A DNA stretch of 64,000 nucleotides from DAIDKA01 sp035487155 (GTDB taxonomy: Bacteria > Pseudomonadota > Gammaproteobacteria > Steroidobacterales > Steroidobacteraceae), in contig DATHMK010000018.1 in NCBI GenBank assembly GCA_035487155.1, forward strand, positions 19,354-83,353. The letters run 5' to 3'. Positions 26,238-35,659 of the stretch are shown piece after piece (position 1 is the stretch's first letter; each line of letters opens with the position of its first letter). Under the pieces are notes generated by a model. The model was not told the DNA's origin. It made no database searches and saw nothing but the letters and a program-made list of their open reading frames with translations. Made by a program: the position numbers and the translations under genes.

Positions 26238-27218
26238 CTACGCCCCCCCTGCTGTGATGGGGACGCGCGTGAAGCTGGATTCGAGGATCCGCCACGCCAG
26301 CTCATCGAAGCTGATGCCGGCGGCCTTCGCCGCCATGGGTACCAGGCTGTGGTCGGTCATACCCGGCACGGTATTGATCTCCAGCAGCTGCGGACGGCCG
26401 GTGCTGTCCATCATGAAATCCGCGCGCCCCCAGCCTTCGGCCCCGACCGCGGCGAAGGCCGCCAGTCCCAGCTGCGCCAGGTGCTCCTCGGCCGGCTTTG
26501 ACAGGCCCGAGGGGCAGAAATACTGCGTGTCATTGCGCAGGTACTTCGCCTCGTAGTCATAAAAGGTCGTCGCCGGCTTGATGCGGATCGAGGGCAGCGC
26601 CTCGCCATTGAGTATGGACACGGTGTATTCGGCGCCGCTGATCCAGCTCTCCGCCAGCACGCTGTGATCCACGGCGGCTGCCACCCGGTACGCGGCGGCG
26701 AAGTCCTGGGCGCGCTCCACCTTGGTCATGCCGACGCTTGAACCCTGGGTCGCGGGTTTGACGATCAGCGGCAGCTTCAGGCGCGCCAGCGCCGCCTCCA
26801 GATCCTGCTCACCGGTCAGTTCCACATAGTCGCTGGTGGCAATGCCGGCCGCCTGCGCCAGGCGTTTGGTGCGCAGCTTGTCCATGCCGATCGCCGAACC
26901 CATCACGCCACTGCCGGTATAAGGAATACCCAGGCATTCCAGCGCACCCTGCAACGTTCCGTCTTCGCCTCCCGGGCCATGCAGGGCGATCCATACGCGT
27001 TGCGTGCCCATGCTCAGCAGTTGCTGCAGCGGCAGTTCGCGCGGATCAAACCCGAACGCCGCGACATCCCGGCGCAGCAGGGCCGCCAGAACCGCGGCAC
27101 CGCTCTTCAGCGAGACTTCGCGCTCCGTGGAGGTGCCGCCGTAAACCACGGCGACCCGCCCGAACTCGTGCGGGTTGCGGGCGCTGCGGGCCAGCGTTGG
27201 GTCCACCTTGATGCGCAT
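26238..27218 (-). CDS. ddlB: D-alanine--D-alanine ligase
   Basis: 326 residues with an ATP-grasp fold: N-terminal GRVAVVYGGTSTEREVSL, central VKPATQGSSVGMTKV, and C-terminal Mg-binding RADFMMD...LLEINTVPGMT. It makes D-Ala-D-Ala for the murein pentapeptide. The ATG overlaps the murB stop by one base (TGATG), so reinitiation is likely. The dcw position marks the DdlB paralogue. Confidence 0.97.
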   Translation of the reverse strand: MRIKVDPTLARSARNPHEFGRVAVVYGGTSTEREVSLKSGAAVLAALLRRDVAAFGFDPRELPLQQLLSMGTQRVWIALHGPGGEDGTLQGALECLGIPYTGSGVMGSAIGMDKLRTKRLAQAAGIATSDYVELTGEQDLEAALARLKLPLIVKPATQGSSVGMTKVERAQDFAAAYRVAAAVDHSVLAESWISGAEYTVSILNGEALPSIRIKPATTFYDYEAKYLRNDTQYFCPSGLSKPAEEHLAQLGLAAFAAVGAEGWGRADFMMDSTGRPQLLEINTVPGMTDHSLVPMAAKAAGISFDELAWRILESSFTRVPITAGGA

Positions 27219-28111
27219 CAGAGCATCTCCCCGACGATGCGCACTTCGGGCTGCAGGGCGATGCCGTGGGTCGCCTGGACCCGCGCCTGCACCTGCAGCA
27301 GCAGCTGTTCAAGGTCACGGGCAGTGGCGGCACCATGATTGATGATGAAGTTGGCGTGCTTGAGCGACACCGACGCATCCCCGACCCGCAAGCCCTTGAG
27401 CCCGGCGCTGTCGATGAGTCTGGCGGCGTGATCGCCGGGCGGGTTCTTGAATACCGAACCGCAGCTCCATTCACCGATGGGCTGGGACTCACGGCGGCGC
27501 GCCAGCAGTTCACGCACCGCCGAATCATCGATGCCGGGGGAGTGGTTGAAGGTCATGCGCGCGGCCGCAAACCATTCATCAGGGTGGCTGGCGCTGACAT
27601 GCCGGTAGCTGACCGAGTATTCCCCCGGCACCCGGGTGTGCTCAGCGCCGCGGCGGTCGAGGGTTTCCACGGCGACCACGCAGTTCCAGGTCTCAGCGCC
27701 GAAGGCACCGGCATTCATGGCCAGAGCCCCGCCCAGGGTACCGGGAATGCCGGCGAAGAACTCCGCGCCCGCCAGCTGCCACTGCACGCACTGGCGGGCA
27801 ATGCGTGCGCAGGGCACTCCGGCCTCGCCATACACCGTGGTCTCATCGAGGCGTTCAAGGCGCACCAGGGCATCCTGCGTGGCCACGACCACCCCGCGGA
27901 TGCCGCCGTCGCGCACCAGCAGGTTGCTGCCCAGTCCGAGGAAGTGAATGGGCGTGCCCTCCGGCACGGTGCCCAGAAACGCCCGCAGGTCGGCGCGATC
28001 GCGCGGCGCGAAGTACAGGTCCGCCGCGCCCCCGGCATGCCAGGAGGTATGCCGGCTCATGGGCTCGTTGCGGCGGACGCGGGCGAGAAAATGGTCGGCC
28101 ACCTGCATCAT
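27218..28111 (-). CDS. murB: UDP-N-acetylenolpyruvoylglucosamine reductase MurB
   Basis: 297 residues. FAD-binding GLGSNLLVRDGG, the GIPGTLGGALAMNAGAFG loop, and the catalytic-Ser segment SCGSVFKNPPGD are visible. It reduces enolpyruvyl-UDP-GlcNAc to UDP-MurNAc. The shorter length and lack of the extra loop place it with the Bacillus-like type, often found inside dcw clusters, rather than E. coli MurB (342 residues). The ATG overlaps the murC stop by 4 nt. Confidence 0.96.
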   Translation of the reverse strand: MMQVADHFLARVRRNEPMSRHTSWHAGGAADLYFAPRDRADLRAFLGTVPEGTPIHFLGLGSNLLVRDGGIRGVVVATQDALVRLERLDETTVYGEAGVPCARIARQCVQWQLAGAEFFAGIPGTLGGALAMNAGAFGAETWNCVVAVETLDRRGAEHTRVPGEYSVSYRHVSASHPDEWFAAARMTFNHSPGIDDSAVRELLARRRESQPIGEWSCGSVFKNPPGDHAARLIDSAGLKGLRVGDASVSLKHANFIINHGAATARDLEQLLLQVQARVQATHGIALQPEVRIVGEML

Positions 28112-29550
28112 GGCGACCCCGGCTGCGCCAGCAGCGCCGGCAGGCCATGGGAGACCGAATTGATGTTGCCGGCGCCCATGGTGACGACCACATCCCCGGC
28201 GCGGATCATGCCCTGCAGCGCCGCGCCCAAGGTCTCGACGTTCTCGACAAACACCGGTTCCACCTGGCCGCGCGAGCGTACGGCACGGCAGATGGCGCGC
28301 CCGTCGGCGCCGGCAATCGGCAATTCGCCGGCGGCATAGACTTCGGTCACCAGCAGTACATCCACCTGCGAGAGCACCCGGCCGAAGTCATCGATGAGGT
28401 CGCGGGTGCGCGTATAGCGATGCGGCTGAAACACCAGCACCAGGCGGCGATTCGGGTAGCCCTGCCGCAGGGCTTCCAGGGTTGCGGCGATTTCGGTGGG
28501 GTGATGCCCGTAGTCATCGACGATGGTCACCGAGCCGGCTCCCAGGGCCACCTCGCCCACGTACTGCAGACGCCGGTCGATGCCCTGGAACGCGGCCAAC
28601 GCATGCGCGATGGCCGCATCCTCTATGCCCAGTTCGGTCGCGACCGCGATGGCTGCCAGCGCATTGCTGACGTTGTGGGTGCCCGGCAGATTCAAGGTGA
28701 CGGTCAGGGGTGCGCCGGCACCGGCGCGCGCCGCCGTCCCGGAGCGCACCACGTCGAACTGGGTCTGCAGGCCATTGCGCCGCACGTTCACGGCGCGCAC
28801 ATCGGCGTTCGCCGCCAGGCCGTAGGTCATGATGGGGCGGCCCACGCGCGGCATGACGCTCGTGAGCGTCGCATCATCAAGACACAGAATGGCCAGACCG
28901 TAGAACGGCAGGTTGTGCAGAAAATCCACGAAGCTCGATTTGAGGCGCTCGAAATCACCGTCGTGGGTACCGAGGTGATCGTTGTCGATGTTGGTTACGA
29001 TAGCGATGAGCGGCTGCAGGTGCGTGAAACTTGCGTCACTTTCATCGGCCTCGGCCACCAGGTAGCGCCCCGAGCCCAGGCGCGCATTGCTGTCGGCGCT
29101 CTTGAGGCGCCCGCCGATCACAAAAGTGGGATCCGCGCCCCCTTCGGCCAGAATGCTGGCGACCAGGCTGGTGGTCGTGGTCTTGCCATGCGTGCCCGCC
29201 ACCGCGATCGAATAGCGGAAGCGCATCAGTTCACCGAGCATCTCGGCACGCTGCACGACCGGAATGCGCAGGCCGAGCGCCGCCATGACCTCCGGGTTCT
29301 GCGCCGAGACCGCGCTGGAGACCACCACCACATCCGCGCCCGCGACATTGCGATCCGAATGACCGATGGCGACGGTCGCGCCCAGTTGCGCCAGGCGCCG
29401 CGTGGCGGCGTTGGGTTTCAGGTCCGAACCCTGCACGCGATAGCCAAGGTTGATCAGCACCTCGGCAATGCCGCTCATGCCGCTGCCGCCGATACCGACC
29501 AGGTGGATGGTATGGATGCGGCGCATGCGATCGGCGCGATCCAGGATCAT
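28108..29550 (-). CDS. murC: UDP-N-acetylmuramate--L-alanine ligase MurC
   Basis: 480 residues. An N-terminal Rossmann domain with GIGGSGMSGIA, the Mur ligase P-loop GTHGKTTT at 119-126, the ADESDASF motif and the C-terminal DDYGHHPTE motif specific for MurC. It adds L-Ala to UDP-MurNAc. ATG 29550 overlaps the murG stop (ATGA). A longer reading runs through murG and is shadow. Confidence 0.97.
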   Translation of the reverse strand: MILDRADRMRRIHTIHLVGIGGSGMSGIAEVLINLGYRVQGSDLKPNAATRRLAQLGATVAIGHSDRNVAGADVVVVSSAVSAQNPEVMAALGLRIPVVQRAEMLGELMRFRYSIAVAGTHGKTTTTSLVASILAEGGADPTFVIGGRLKSADSNARLGSGRYLVAEADESDASFTHLQPLIAIVTNIDNDHLGTHDGDFERLKSSFVDFLHNLPFYGLAILCLDDATLTSVMPRVGRPIMTYGLAANADVRAVNVRRNGLQTQFDVVRSGTAARAGAGAPLTVTLNLPGTHNVSNALAAIAVATELGIEDAAIAHALAAFQGIDRRLQYVGEVALGAGSVTIVDDYGHHPTEIAATLEALRQGYPNRRLVLVFQPHRYTRTRDLIDDFGRVLSQVDVLLVTEVYAAGELPIAGADGRAICRAVRSRGQVEPVFVENVETLGAALQGMIRAGDVVVTMGAGNINSVSHGLPALLAQPGSP

Positions 29551-30635
29551 GCCGGCACTTCCGTGTAGCGCATGCAAGCCTGCGCCAGATCCTGGGCGGC
29601 GCGCGGTTGCGCCAGCTCCCGCGCCCTGATGGCCATCTCCAGCAGCGGCACCCGATCGGTGCACAGTTTTTTCAACGCTTCCGCCAGGCGCTGTGGGGTA
29701 AGGTCCCGATCCGCAATCAGCAGCGCCGCGCCATGATCCACCAGATAGGCCGCGTTGACGGTCTGGTGATCGTCCACGGCCGCCGGAAAGGGCACCAGAA
29801 TCGACGCCACGCCGACGGCGGCGAGCTCGCACACCGTCAAGGCGCCGGAGCGGCAGATCACCAGGTCCGCCCAGCTGTAAGCCTCGGCCATGTCCTCGAT
29901 GAAGGCCGTCACCTCGGCGCGCACACCGCTGTGGGCGTAGTTCTGCAGCGCGGCCTCCTGCCAGCGCGCCCCGGCCTGGTGGCGCACGTTGAAGTGCTGC
30001 CCGGTATCCAGCTGCGCCAGCGCCAGCGGCACCACGGTGTTCAGACGCACCGCGCCCTGACTGCCGCCGAACACCAGGATATTGATGGCGCCGTGACGGC
30101 CCGAGAAGCGGATCTGCGGGGTCGCGGCGGCGGCGATGTCCTCGCGCACCGGATTGCCGATGGTCTGAGCGCGCACGGCGCGACTGAAACTGTCGGGAAA
30201 CGCCTCCAGGACCTCATCGGCGATGTGCGACAGGCAGCGGTTGGTGAACCCCGCTACCGCATTCTGCTCATGGATGATGAGCGGCCGGCGCGTGAGCCAG
30301 GCGGCGACGCCTCCCGGTCCGGTGACGAAACCGCCCAGGCCCACCACCGCCAGCGGGCGATGCCGGCGCATGACCCGCAGCGCCTGCCACAGCGCCAGGA
30401 ACAGCCGAAAGGGTGCCGCCAGCAGTGTCATCCAGCCCTTGCCGCGCAGGCCGCCCACGGACAGCCACTCGATGGGTATCTGCTCGGCGGGAATCACTCG
30501 CGCCTCCAGTCCCTTGCGCGTGCCCAGCCATACCACCGGTTGGGAGCGCCGGCGCAGCAGCCGCGCCAGCGCCAATGCCGGATAGACATGTCCGCCGGTG
30601 CCGCCCGCCATGATCAGGACCGGTCGGGTGTTCAT
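29547..30635 (-). CDS. murG: UDP-GlcNAc:lipid I GlcNAc transferase MurG
   Basis: 362 residues, GT-B fold of family GT28: N-terminal GGTGGHVYPALA at 11-22, the second glycine-rich loop FGGSQGAVRLN, and the donor-binding CRSGALTVCELAAVG. It adds GlcNAc to lipid I on the inner face of the membrane to make lipid II. The ATG overlaps the ftsW stop by 4 nt. Confidence 0.97.
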   Translation of the reverse strand: MNTRPVLIMAGGTGGHVYPALALARLLRRRSQPVVWLGTRKGLEARVIPAEQIPIEWLSVGGLRGKGWMTLLAAPFRLFLALWQALRVMRRHRPLAVVGLGGFVTGPGGVAAWLTRRPLIIHEQNAVAGFTNRCLSHIADEVLEAFPDSFSRAVRAQTIGNPVREDIAAAATPQIRFSGRHGAINILVFGGSQGAVRLNTVVPLALAQLDTGQHFNVRHQAGARWQEAALQNYAHSGVRAEVTAFIEDMAEAYSWADLVICRSGALTVCELAAVGVASILVPFPAAVDDHQTVNAAYLVDHGAALLIADRDLTPQRLAEALKKLCTDRVPLLEMAIRARELAQPRAAQDLAQACMRYTEVPA

Positions 30636-31822
30636 GGCTCCTCCCGCAGGCGCGCCGCGCCGCTGCGTGAGGGTTGAGTGGTCTCGTGATACACCCGCAG
30701 CACCACGGCCGCCCACACCAGCGCCACCACCAGGCTTGACCCGCCATAGCTCATCAGCGGCAGCGTCAATCCCTTGGTCGGCAGCACCCCCATGTTCACA
30801 CCGATGTTGATCAGCGCCTGCACACCGATCCACACGCCAAAGCCCGCGGCCAGATAGGCACCGAACTGCAGACCCGCCTCATGCGCCAGGCGCGCGATGT
30901 ACAGGCTGCGCCAGGTAACGGCCAGGAACAGCCCCACGGTCAGCAGCACCCCGGCCAGGCCCAGCTCCTCGGCGAGCACTGCGAAAATGAAATCACTGTG
31001 CGCCTCGGGCAGATAGAACAGCTTCTGCACGCTCTCGCCCAATCCCACGCCGAACAGCTGCCCGCGGCCGATGGCGATCAGTGATTGCACCAGCTGGAAG
31101 CCGGAGTGGAACGGATCATCGAAGGGGTGCAGGAAGGCGGTAATGCGCGCCCGGCGATAGCCGGAGACCTCGGCCAGCACGATGAAGAGTGTGGCGGCGC
31201 CCAACACCAGCAGCGTCATCCACCGCAGCCGGCCGCCGGCCAGGAACAGCATGATGAAGCCGGTGGCGAACAGCACCGTCGCGGCACCCATGTCCGGCTC
31301 GGCCAGCAGCAAAGCACCCGCCAGCAGCAGCACGCCCAAGGGCCGCAGCAGGCCGGCCAGCGTGCCGCGCAGCTCCTCTTCCTTGCGCACCGCGTAGCTG
31401 GCCACGTAGATCAGTATCAGCAGTCTTGCCAGCTCGGACACCTGGAAGGCGAACCCGCCCAGCTGCAACCAGCGCCGGCTGCCGTGACTGCGATGACCGA
31501 TGCCCGGGACCGCGACGATCAGCAGCAGGCCCAGGCCGATGAACAGCAGCGGCACGGACAGCCGCTCCAGCTGATCGGTGCGCAGGCAGAACACCATGGC
31601 GCCGGCGCCGACTCCGACCAGCACAAACAGCAGCTGCTTCTCCAGGTAGGCGAAGCTATTGGCCGCGGACTCCTGGCTCGCCACCGAGATCGAGGCTGAA
31701 GTGACCATGATCAGGCCGATCAGGACTATCGCCGCCAGCAGCGCCACCAGTACCGGGTCGATCCGCACACCGCCCTTGCGGTGGCCGGACTGGGCAAAGG
31801 CCATTGCAGCGATGGCGTTCAT
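30632..31822 (-). CDS. ftsW: Lipid II polymerase FtsW (SEDS family)
   Basis: 396 residues with about ten transmembrane helices. Visible SEDS features are GRGQLFGVGLGESVQKLFYLPEA-type loop residues, the catalytic-region AHSDFIFAVLAEELG and the end motif LPLMSYGGSSL. It polymerises glycan strands at the septum with FtsI. The start overlaps the murD stop by 4 nt. Confidence 0.96.
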   Translation of the reverse strand: MNAIAAMAFAQSGHRKGGVRIDPVLVALLAAIVLIGLIMVTSASISVASQESAANSFAYLEKQLLFVLVGVGAGAMVFCLRTDQLERLSVPLLFIGLGLLLIVAVPGIGHRSHGSRRWLQLGGFAFQVSELARLLILIYVASYAVRKEEELRGTLAGLLRPLGVLLLAGALLLAEPDMGAATVLFATGFIMLFLAGGRLRWMTLLVLGAATLFIVLAEVSGYRRARITAFLHPFDDPFHSGFQLVQSLIAIGRGQLFGVGLGESVQKLFYLPEAHSDFIFAVLAEELGLAGVLLTVGLFLAVTWRSLYIARLAHEAGLQFGAYLAAGFGVWIGVQALINIGVNMGVLPTKGLTLPLMSYGGSSLVVALVWAAVVLRVYHETTQPSRSGAARLREEP

Positions 31823-33180
31823 GCGGCGAGTTCCCGGACCGCGCTGCTGAAGACCTCGCCGCGATGGGCGTAGTTGCGGAACATGTCCAGGCTCGCGCAG
31901 GCGGGCGACAGCAGTACGGTGTCACCGGGCCGGGCCGCCTTCGCGGCCGCGCGCACTGCCTCGGGCATGCTGGCGCTGCGCACGATGGCGCAGACATCGC
32001 GCAGCACCTGCTCGATGGCGGCCGCGTCGCGACCGATCAACACCACGCACCGGACCTTGCCGCGAAACGCCTCGCGCAATGGCGTGAAGTCCTGCGACTT
32101 GCCGTCGCCGCCGGCGATCACGATCAAGGGACCGGCGAAGCCGGCCACGGCGGCGAGGGTGGCCCCGACATTGGTGCCCTTGGAATCATCGACGAAGTTG
32201 ACGCCGCCAATCTCGGCAACCCATTGCGAGCGATGCGGCAGTCCCTCGAAGCGGGTGAGTTCATCGAGCATCACCGGCAGCGGCAGACCGATGGCCTCGC
32301 CCAGCGCCAGCGCCGCCAGGGCGTTCGCGGCATTGTGCAAGCCGGTGAGCCGCATGCTCTCCACCGCGATCAGGGGCTCGCCGCGACGCATCAGCCAGGG
32401 CTTGCCCGCTTCGCGCACCGCCACCGTGTAGTCCGCCCCGGGAGCATCCTGCAGCGAGAAGCCCACCACGCGCGCGGCCTTGTGCGGCATGGCCGCCACC
32501 AACGGATCATCCAGATTGATCACCGCGGTGTCGCAGCGCGCAAAGATGCGGGCCTTGGCGGCCGCGTACTCGGCGAGGGAGGCGTAGCGGTCCAGGTGGT
32601 CCGGCGTGACATTCAGCACGGTCGCGGCACGCAGGTCCAGCGAGGCGGTGGCCTCCAGCTGATAACTCGACAGTTCCAGCACATACAGTTCGGTGGGCTG
32701 CGCATCCGCCTGCGCGGCCAGCAGCAGATCCAGCGCCGGCTCGCCCAGGTTGCCACCGACGCGCACGCGCACGCCTGCGCTCTCGGCCATGCGGCCCAGC
32801 AGCGTGGTGACGGTGCTCTTGCCGTTGGTGCCGGTAATGCCCACGACCGGCGCGTCCGCAGCCACCGCAAACAGCTCGATGTCCCCGGCAATGGTGATGC
32901 CGCGACGCCGCGCCTCGACGAAGAATGGATCCGACAGCGGCACCCCGGGGGAGGCCACGACGCATACCGCATCATCGAGCAGGCTGATGTCCAGGCCACC
33001 GAAGCGCACCGTGAGATCGGGTGCCAGTTTTCTCAAGGCGTCCCGCCCGGGCGGATCCTCGCGGCTGTCGGTGACATGCACGCGCCAGCCGTGACGCAGC
33101 AGATAACGGGCGCAGGACAGCCCCGTGACCCCCAGGCCGACGATCACCGCGACAGCAAGCCTGTTGCGTGTCTCGTTCAT
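31819..33180 (-). CDS. murD: UDP-MurNAc-L-Ala--D-Glu ligase MurD
   Basis: 453 residues. N-terminal GLGVTGLSCAR, P-loop GTNGKST at 117-123, NVTPDHLDRY, and C-terminal DDSKGTNVGAT with FAGPLIVIAGGDGK, which identify MurD. It adds D-Glu to UDP-MurNAc-L-Ala. ATG 33180 overlaps the mraY stop (ATGA); the longer in-frame reading is mraY in another frame. Confidence 0.97.
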   Translation of the reverse strand: MNETRNRLAVAVIVGLGVTGLSCARYLLRHGWRVHVTDSREDPPGRDALRKLAPDLTVRFGGLDISLLDDAVCVVASPGVPLSDPFFVEARRRGITIAGDIELFAVAADAPVVGITGTNGKSTVTTLLGRMAESAGVRVRVGGNLGEPALDLLLAAQADAQPTELYVLELSSYQLEATASLDLRAATVLNVTPDHLDRYASLAEYAAAKARIFARCDTAVINLDDPLVAAMPHKAARVVGFSLQDAPGADYTVAVREAGKPWLMRRGEPLIAVESMRLTGLHNAANALAALALGEAIGLPLPVMLDELTRFEGLPHRSQWVAEIGGVNFVDDSKGTNVGATLAAVAGFAGPLIVIAGGDGKSQDFTPLREAFRGKVRCVVLIGRDAAAIEQVLRDVCAIVRSASMPEAVRAAAKAARPGDTVLLSPACASLDMFRNYAHRGEVFSSAVRELAA

Positions 33181-34262
33181 CGCACCTTCAGCGTCGCAAG
33201 ACCCAGCAGCACCAGCAGCAGGGACAGGATCCAGAAGCGCACGATCACCTTCGGTTCGGCCCAGCCCTTGAGCTCGAAGTGATGATGGATGGGGGCCATG
33301 CGGAAAATCCGCTTGCCGGTCAATTTGAACGAGGCGACCTGCAGGATCACCGAGGCGGTTTCCACCACAAAGATACCGCCCATGACCAGGGCCACGACTT
33401 CCTGGCGCACGATGACCGCGACGACCCCCAGGGCCCCGCCAATCGCCAGCGCCCCCACATCGCCCATGAAGACCTGTGCCGGATAGGTGTTGAACCACAA
33501 AAAACCCAGTCCCGCGCCGCTCAGCGCCGCGCAGAACACCAGCAGCTCCCCGGCGCGCGGCACCGCGGGAATCGCCAGGTACTCGGCGAACTTGGCATTG
33601 CCGCTGGCGTAGGCGAACACGCCCAGCGCCGCGCTGACCATCACCGCCGGCATGATGGCGAGGCCGTCGAGGCCGTCGGTGAGATTCACGGCATTGCTCA
33701 TGCCGACGATCATCAGATAGCCCAGGGTGATGAACGACACGGCCGACAGGGGCTCGGCGAAGCGCTTGACGAAGGGCAGGAACAGCGTCGTTTCGGCCGG
33801 TGATTGCGCCGTGTAGTAAAGCACCGCCGCCGCGCACAGGCCCACCACGGTCTGCCAGAAATACTTCCAGCGCGGGATCAGGCCGCGGGAGTTGCGCACC
33901 ACCAGCTTCAGATAATCGTCGTAGAAGCCGATCAGCCCGAACGCGAAGGTGACACCCAGCACCGTCCACACGAATCGGTCGCGCACATTGGCCCACATCA
34001 AGGTGCCGAAAAACACCGCCACCAGGATCAGCGCGCCACCCATGGTGGGAGTGCCGGCCTTCGGCAGATGCGACTTCGGACCGTCATCGCGCACCACCTG
34101 GCCGATCTGGTACTGGGACAGGCGTGCAATCATCGACGGCCCGATCAGCAAGCAGAACACCAGCGAGGTCATGCATGCCAGGATCGCCCGCAGCGTCAGG
34201 TACGAGAACACATTGAAGCCGGAGTACAGGGCGGTCAGATGCTGTGTGAGCAGGTACAGCAC
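33177..34262 (-). CDS. mraY: Phospho-MurNAc-pentapeptide translocase MraY
   Basis: 361 residues with ten predicted transmembrane helices. The catalytic Asp motifs FYDDYLK and NLTDGLDGLA and the late PIHHHFELKGW loop are intact. It links phospho-MurNAc-pentapeptide to undecaprenyl phosphate, giving lipid I. It starts 2 bp after the murF stop, one of the few junctions in the cluster without a 4-nt overlap. Confidence 0.97.
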   Translation of the reverse strand: MLYLLTQHLTALYSGFNVFSYLTLRAILACMTSLVFCLLIGPSMIARLSQYQIGQVVRDDGPKSHLPKAGTPTMGGALILVAVFFGTLMWANVRDRFVWTVLGVTFAFGLIGFYDDYLKLVVRNSRGLIPRWKYFWQTVVGLCAAAVLYYTAQSPAETTLFLPFVKRFAEPLSAVSFITLGYLMIVGMSNAVNLTDGLDGLAIMPAVMVSAALGVFAYASGNAKFAEYLAIPAVPRAGELLVFCAALSGAGLGFLWFNTYPAQVFMGDVGALAIGGALGVVAVIVRQEVVALVMGGIFVVETASVILQVASFKLTGKRIFRMAPIHHHFELKGWAEPKVIVRFWILSLLLVLLGLATLKVR

Positions 34263-34264
34263 GC

Positions 34265-35659
34265 TCAGACTCCCTGGGTCCCAGGAGTCGCCGGCGTGGC
34301 CGCCAGCGCCGCCACGACGTGTTCCAGGCGGTTGAAGCGCGACCCCTTCACCAGCATGCGTACCGCGCCAGCCTCAGATCCGATGCTCGACAGCTCGGCG
34401 TTGAGGCCGGCAGCCAGGCTGCTGGTGTCGGTGAACCAGCTGGCCCCGGCGCCAAAGGTCTCCACGGCCAGCTGTGCCAGCTTGCCGGTGGCGAACAGGC
34501 GCTCGATTCCGGCAGCCTTGGCGCTCAGGCCGACCTGGCGATGAGTCTCGGTCGCATACTCGCCGAGTTCACCCATGTCGGCGAACACCAGCCAGCGTTG
34601 GCCATCCAGCTGCGCCAGCACCTGGATTGCGGCCTGCACCGAACTGGGATTGGCATTGTAGGAATCGTCAATGATCCAGGCGCCGCTGGGCGCCTGTTTG
34701 AACTGCAAGCGCCCCGGCACCGCACGCGCGGCGGCGAGGCCGCGCGCAATCTCGGCCAGGCCCAGGCCGGCGGCACTGGCCGCGGCCGCAGCGCCCAGGG
34801 CATTGATCAGGTTGTGGCGACCTGCAAGGTGCAGTTCCACCGGCACGCTGCCCTGCGGTGCATGCAGCGTGAAGCGGGTCACGAAGCCCGTGGCGTCGAT
34901 GGTCGTGCGCGGCGCGCCGGCGCTGAACTGCGCGCCGGGCTCAAGTCCAAAGGTCAGGACCCGCGCCGGCGTCATGCTCTTCCACAGCAGCGCGAACGGA
35001 TCATCATGGTTGATGATGGCGGTGGCATCGGCCCTAAGACCGGCGACCATCTCACCCTCGGCACGGGCGACGCCCTCGAGGCTGCCGAATCCCTCCAGGT
35101 GCTCGGCGCCGGCATTGGTGATGATACCGATGGTCGGGCGACCGATGCGCACCAGCGCTTCGACCTCACCGGCGCGATCCGCGCCCATTTCCACCACCGC
35201 GAAGCGATGCTCGGCGCGGATCCGGAACAGCGTCAGGGGCACGCCGATGTGATTGTTGAGATTGCCGCGGGTGCTCAGGCAGGGACCGGCTTGCGACAGG
35301 ATGCTGGAAATCAGCTCCTTGACCGTGGTCTTGCCATTGCTGCCAGCCACGCCGATCACGGGAATGGAGAAGCTCTCGCGCCAGGCCCGGGCGCTGCGAG
35401 CAAGTGCCGCCAGGGTGTCAGCGACCAGGATCTGGCTGCCGGCATTGTCCCGGGGGGAGCGCACCACGGCGCCGGCCGCGCCGCGCGCCACCGCGGCGGC
35501 GACGTAGTCCTCACCGTTGAAGCGCGGACCGGACAAGGCGACGAACAGCTCACCGCAGTTTATGGTGCGCGAGTCGGTCGACACGCCGCTGAAGGGGGCA
35601 TCCGGTCCCACCAGGCGGCCACCGCAGCTGTGTGCAAAATCCGTGAGGGTGGCGTTCAT
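34265..35659 (-). CDS. murF: UDP-MurNAc-tripeptide--D-Ala-D-Ala ligase MurF
   Basis: 464 residues. P-loop GSNGKTT at 106-112, FAVVEMGADRAGE, and DDSYNANPSSV, the MurF-specific signature. It adds D-Ala-D-Ala (made by DdlB in the same operon) to the UDP-MurNAc tripeptide. The ATG overlaps the murE stop by 4 nt. Confidence 0.97.
   Translation of the reverse strand: MNATLTDFAHSCGGRLVGPDAPFSGVSTDSRTINCGELFVALSGPRFNGEDYVAAAVARGAAGAVVRSPRDNAGSQILVADTLAALARSARAWRESFSIPVIGVAGSNGKTTVKELISSILSQAGPCLSTRGNLNNHIGVPLTLFRIRAEHRFAVVEMGADRAGEVEALVRIGRPTIGIITNAGAEHLEGFGSLEGVARAEGEMVAGLRADATAIINHDDPFALLWKSMTPARVLTFGLEPGAQFSAGAPRTTIDATGFVTRFTLHAPQGSVPVELHLAGRHNLINALGAAAAASAAGLGLAEIARGLAAARAVPGRLQFKQAPSGAWIIDDSYNANPSSVQAAIQVLAQLDGQRWLVFADMGELGEYATETHRQVGLSAKAAGIERLFATGKLAQLAVETFGAGASWFTDTSSLAAGLNAELSSIGSEAGAVRMLVKGSRFNRLEHVVAALAATPATPGTQGV

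Noticed and set aside
27805..29568. 587-codon frame opposite murB and murC
   Set aside because: Both genes on the other strand carry full catalytic motifs, and the frame spans their junction.
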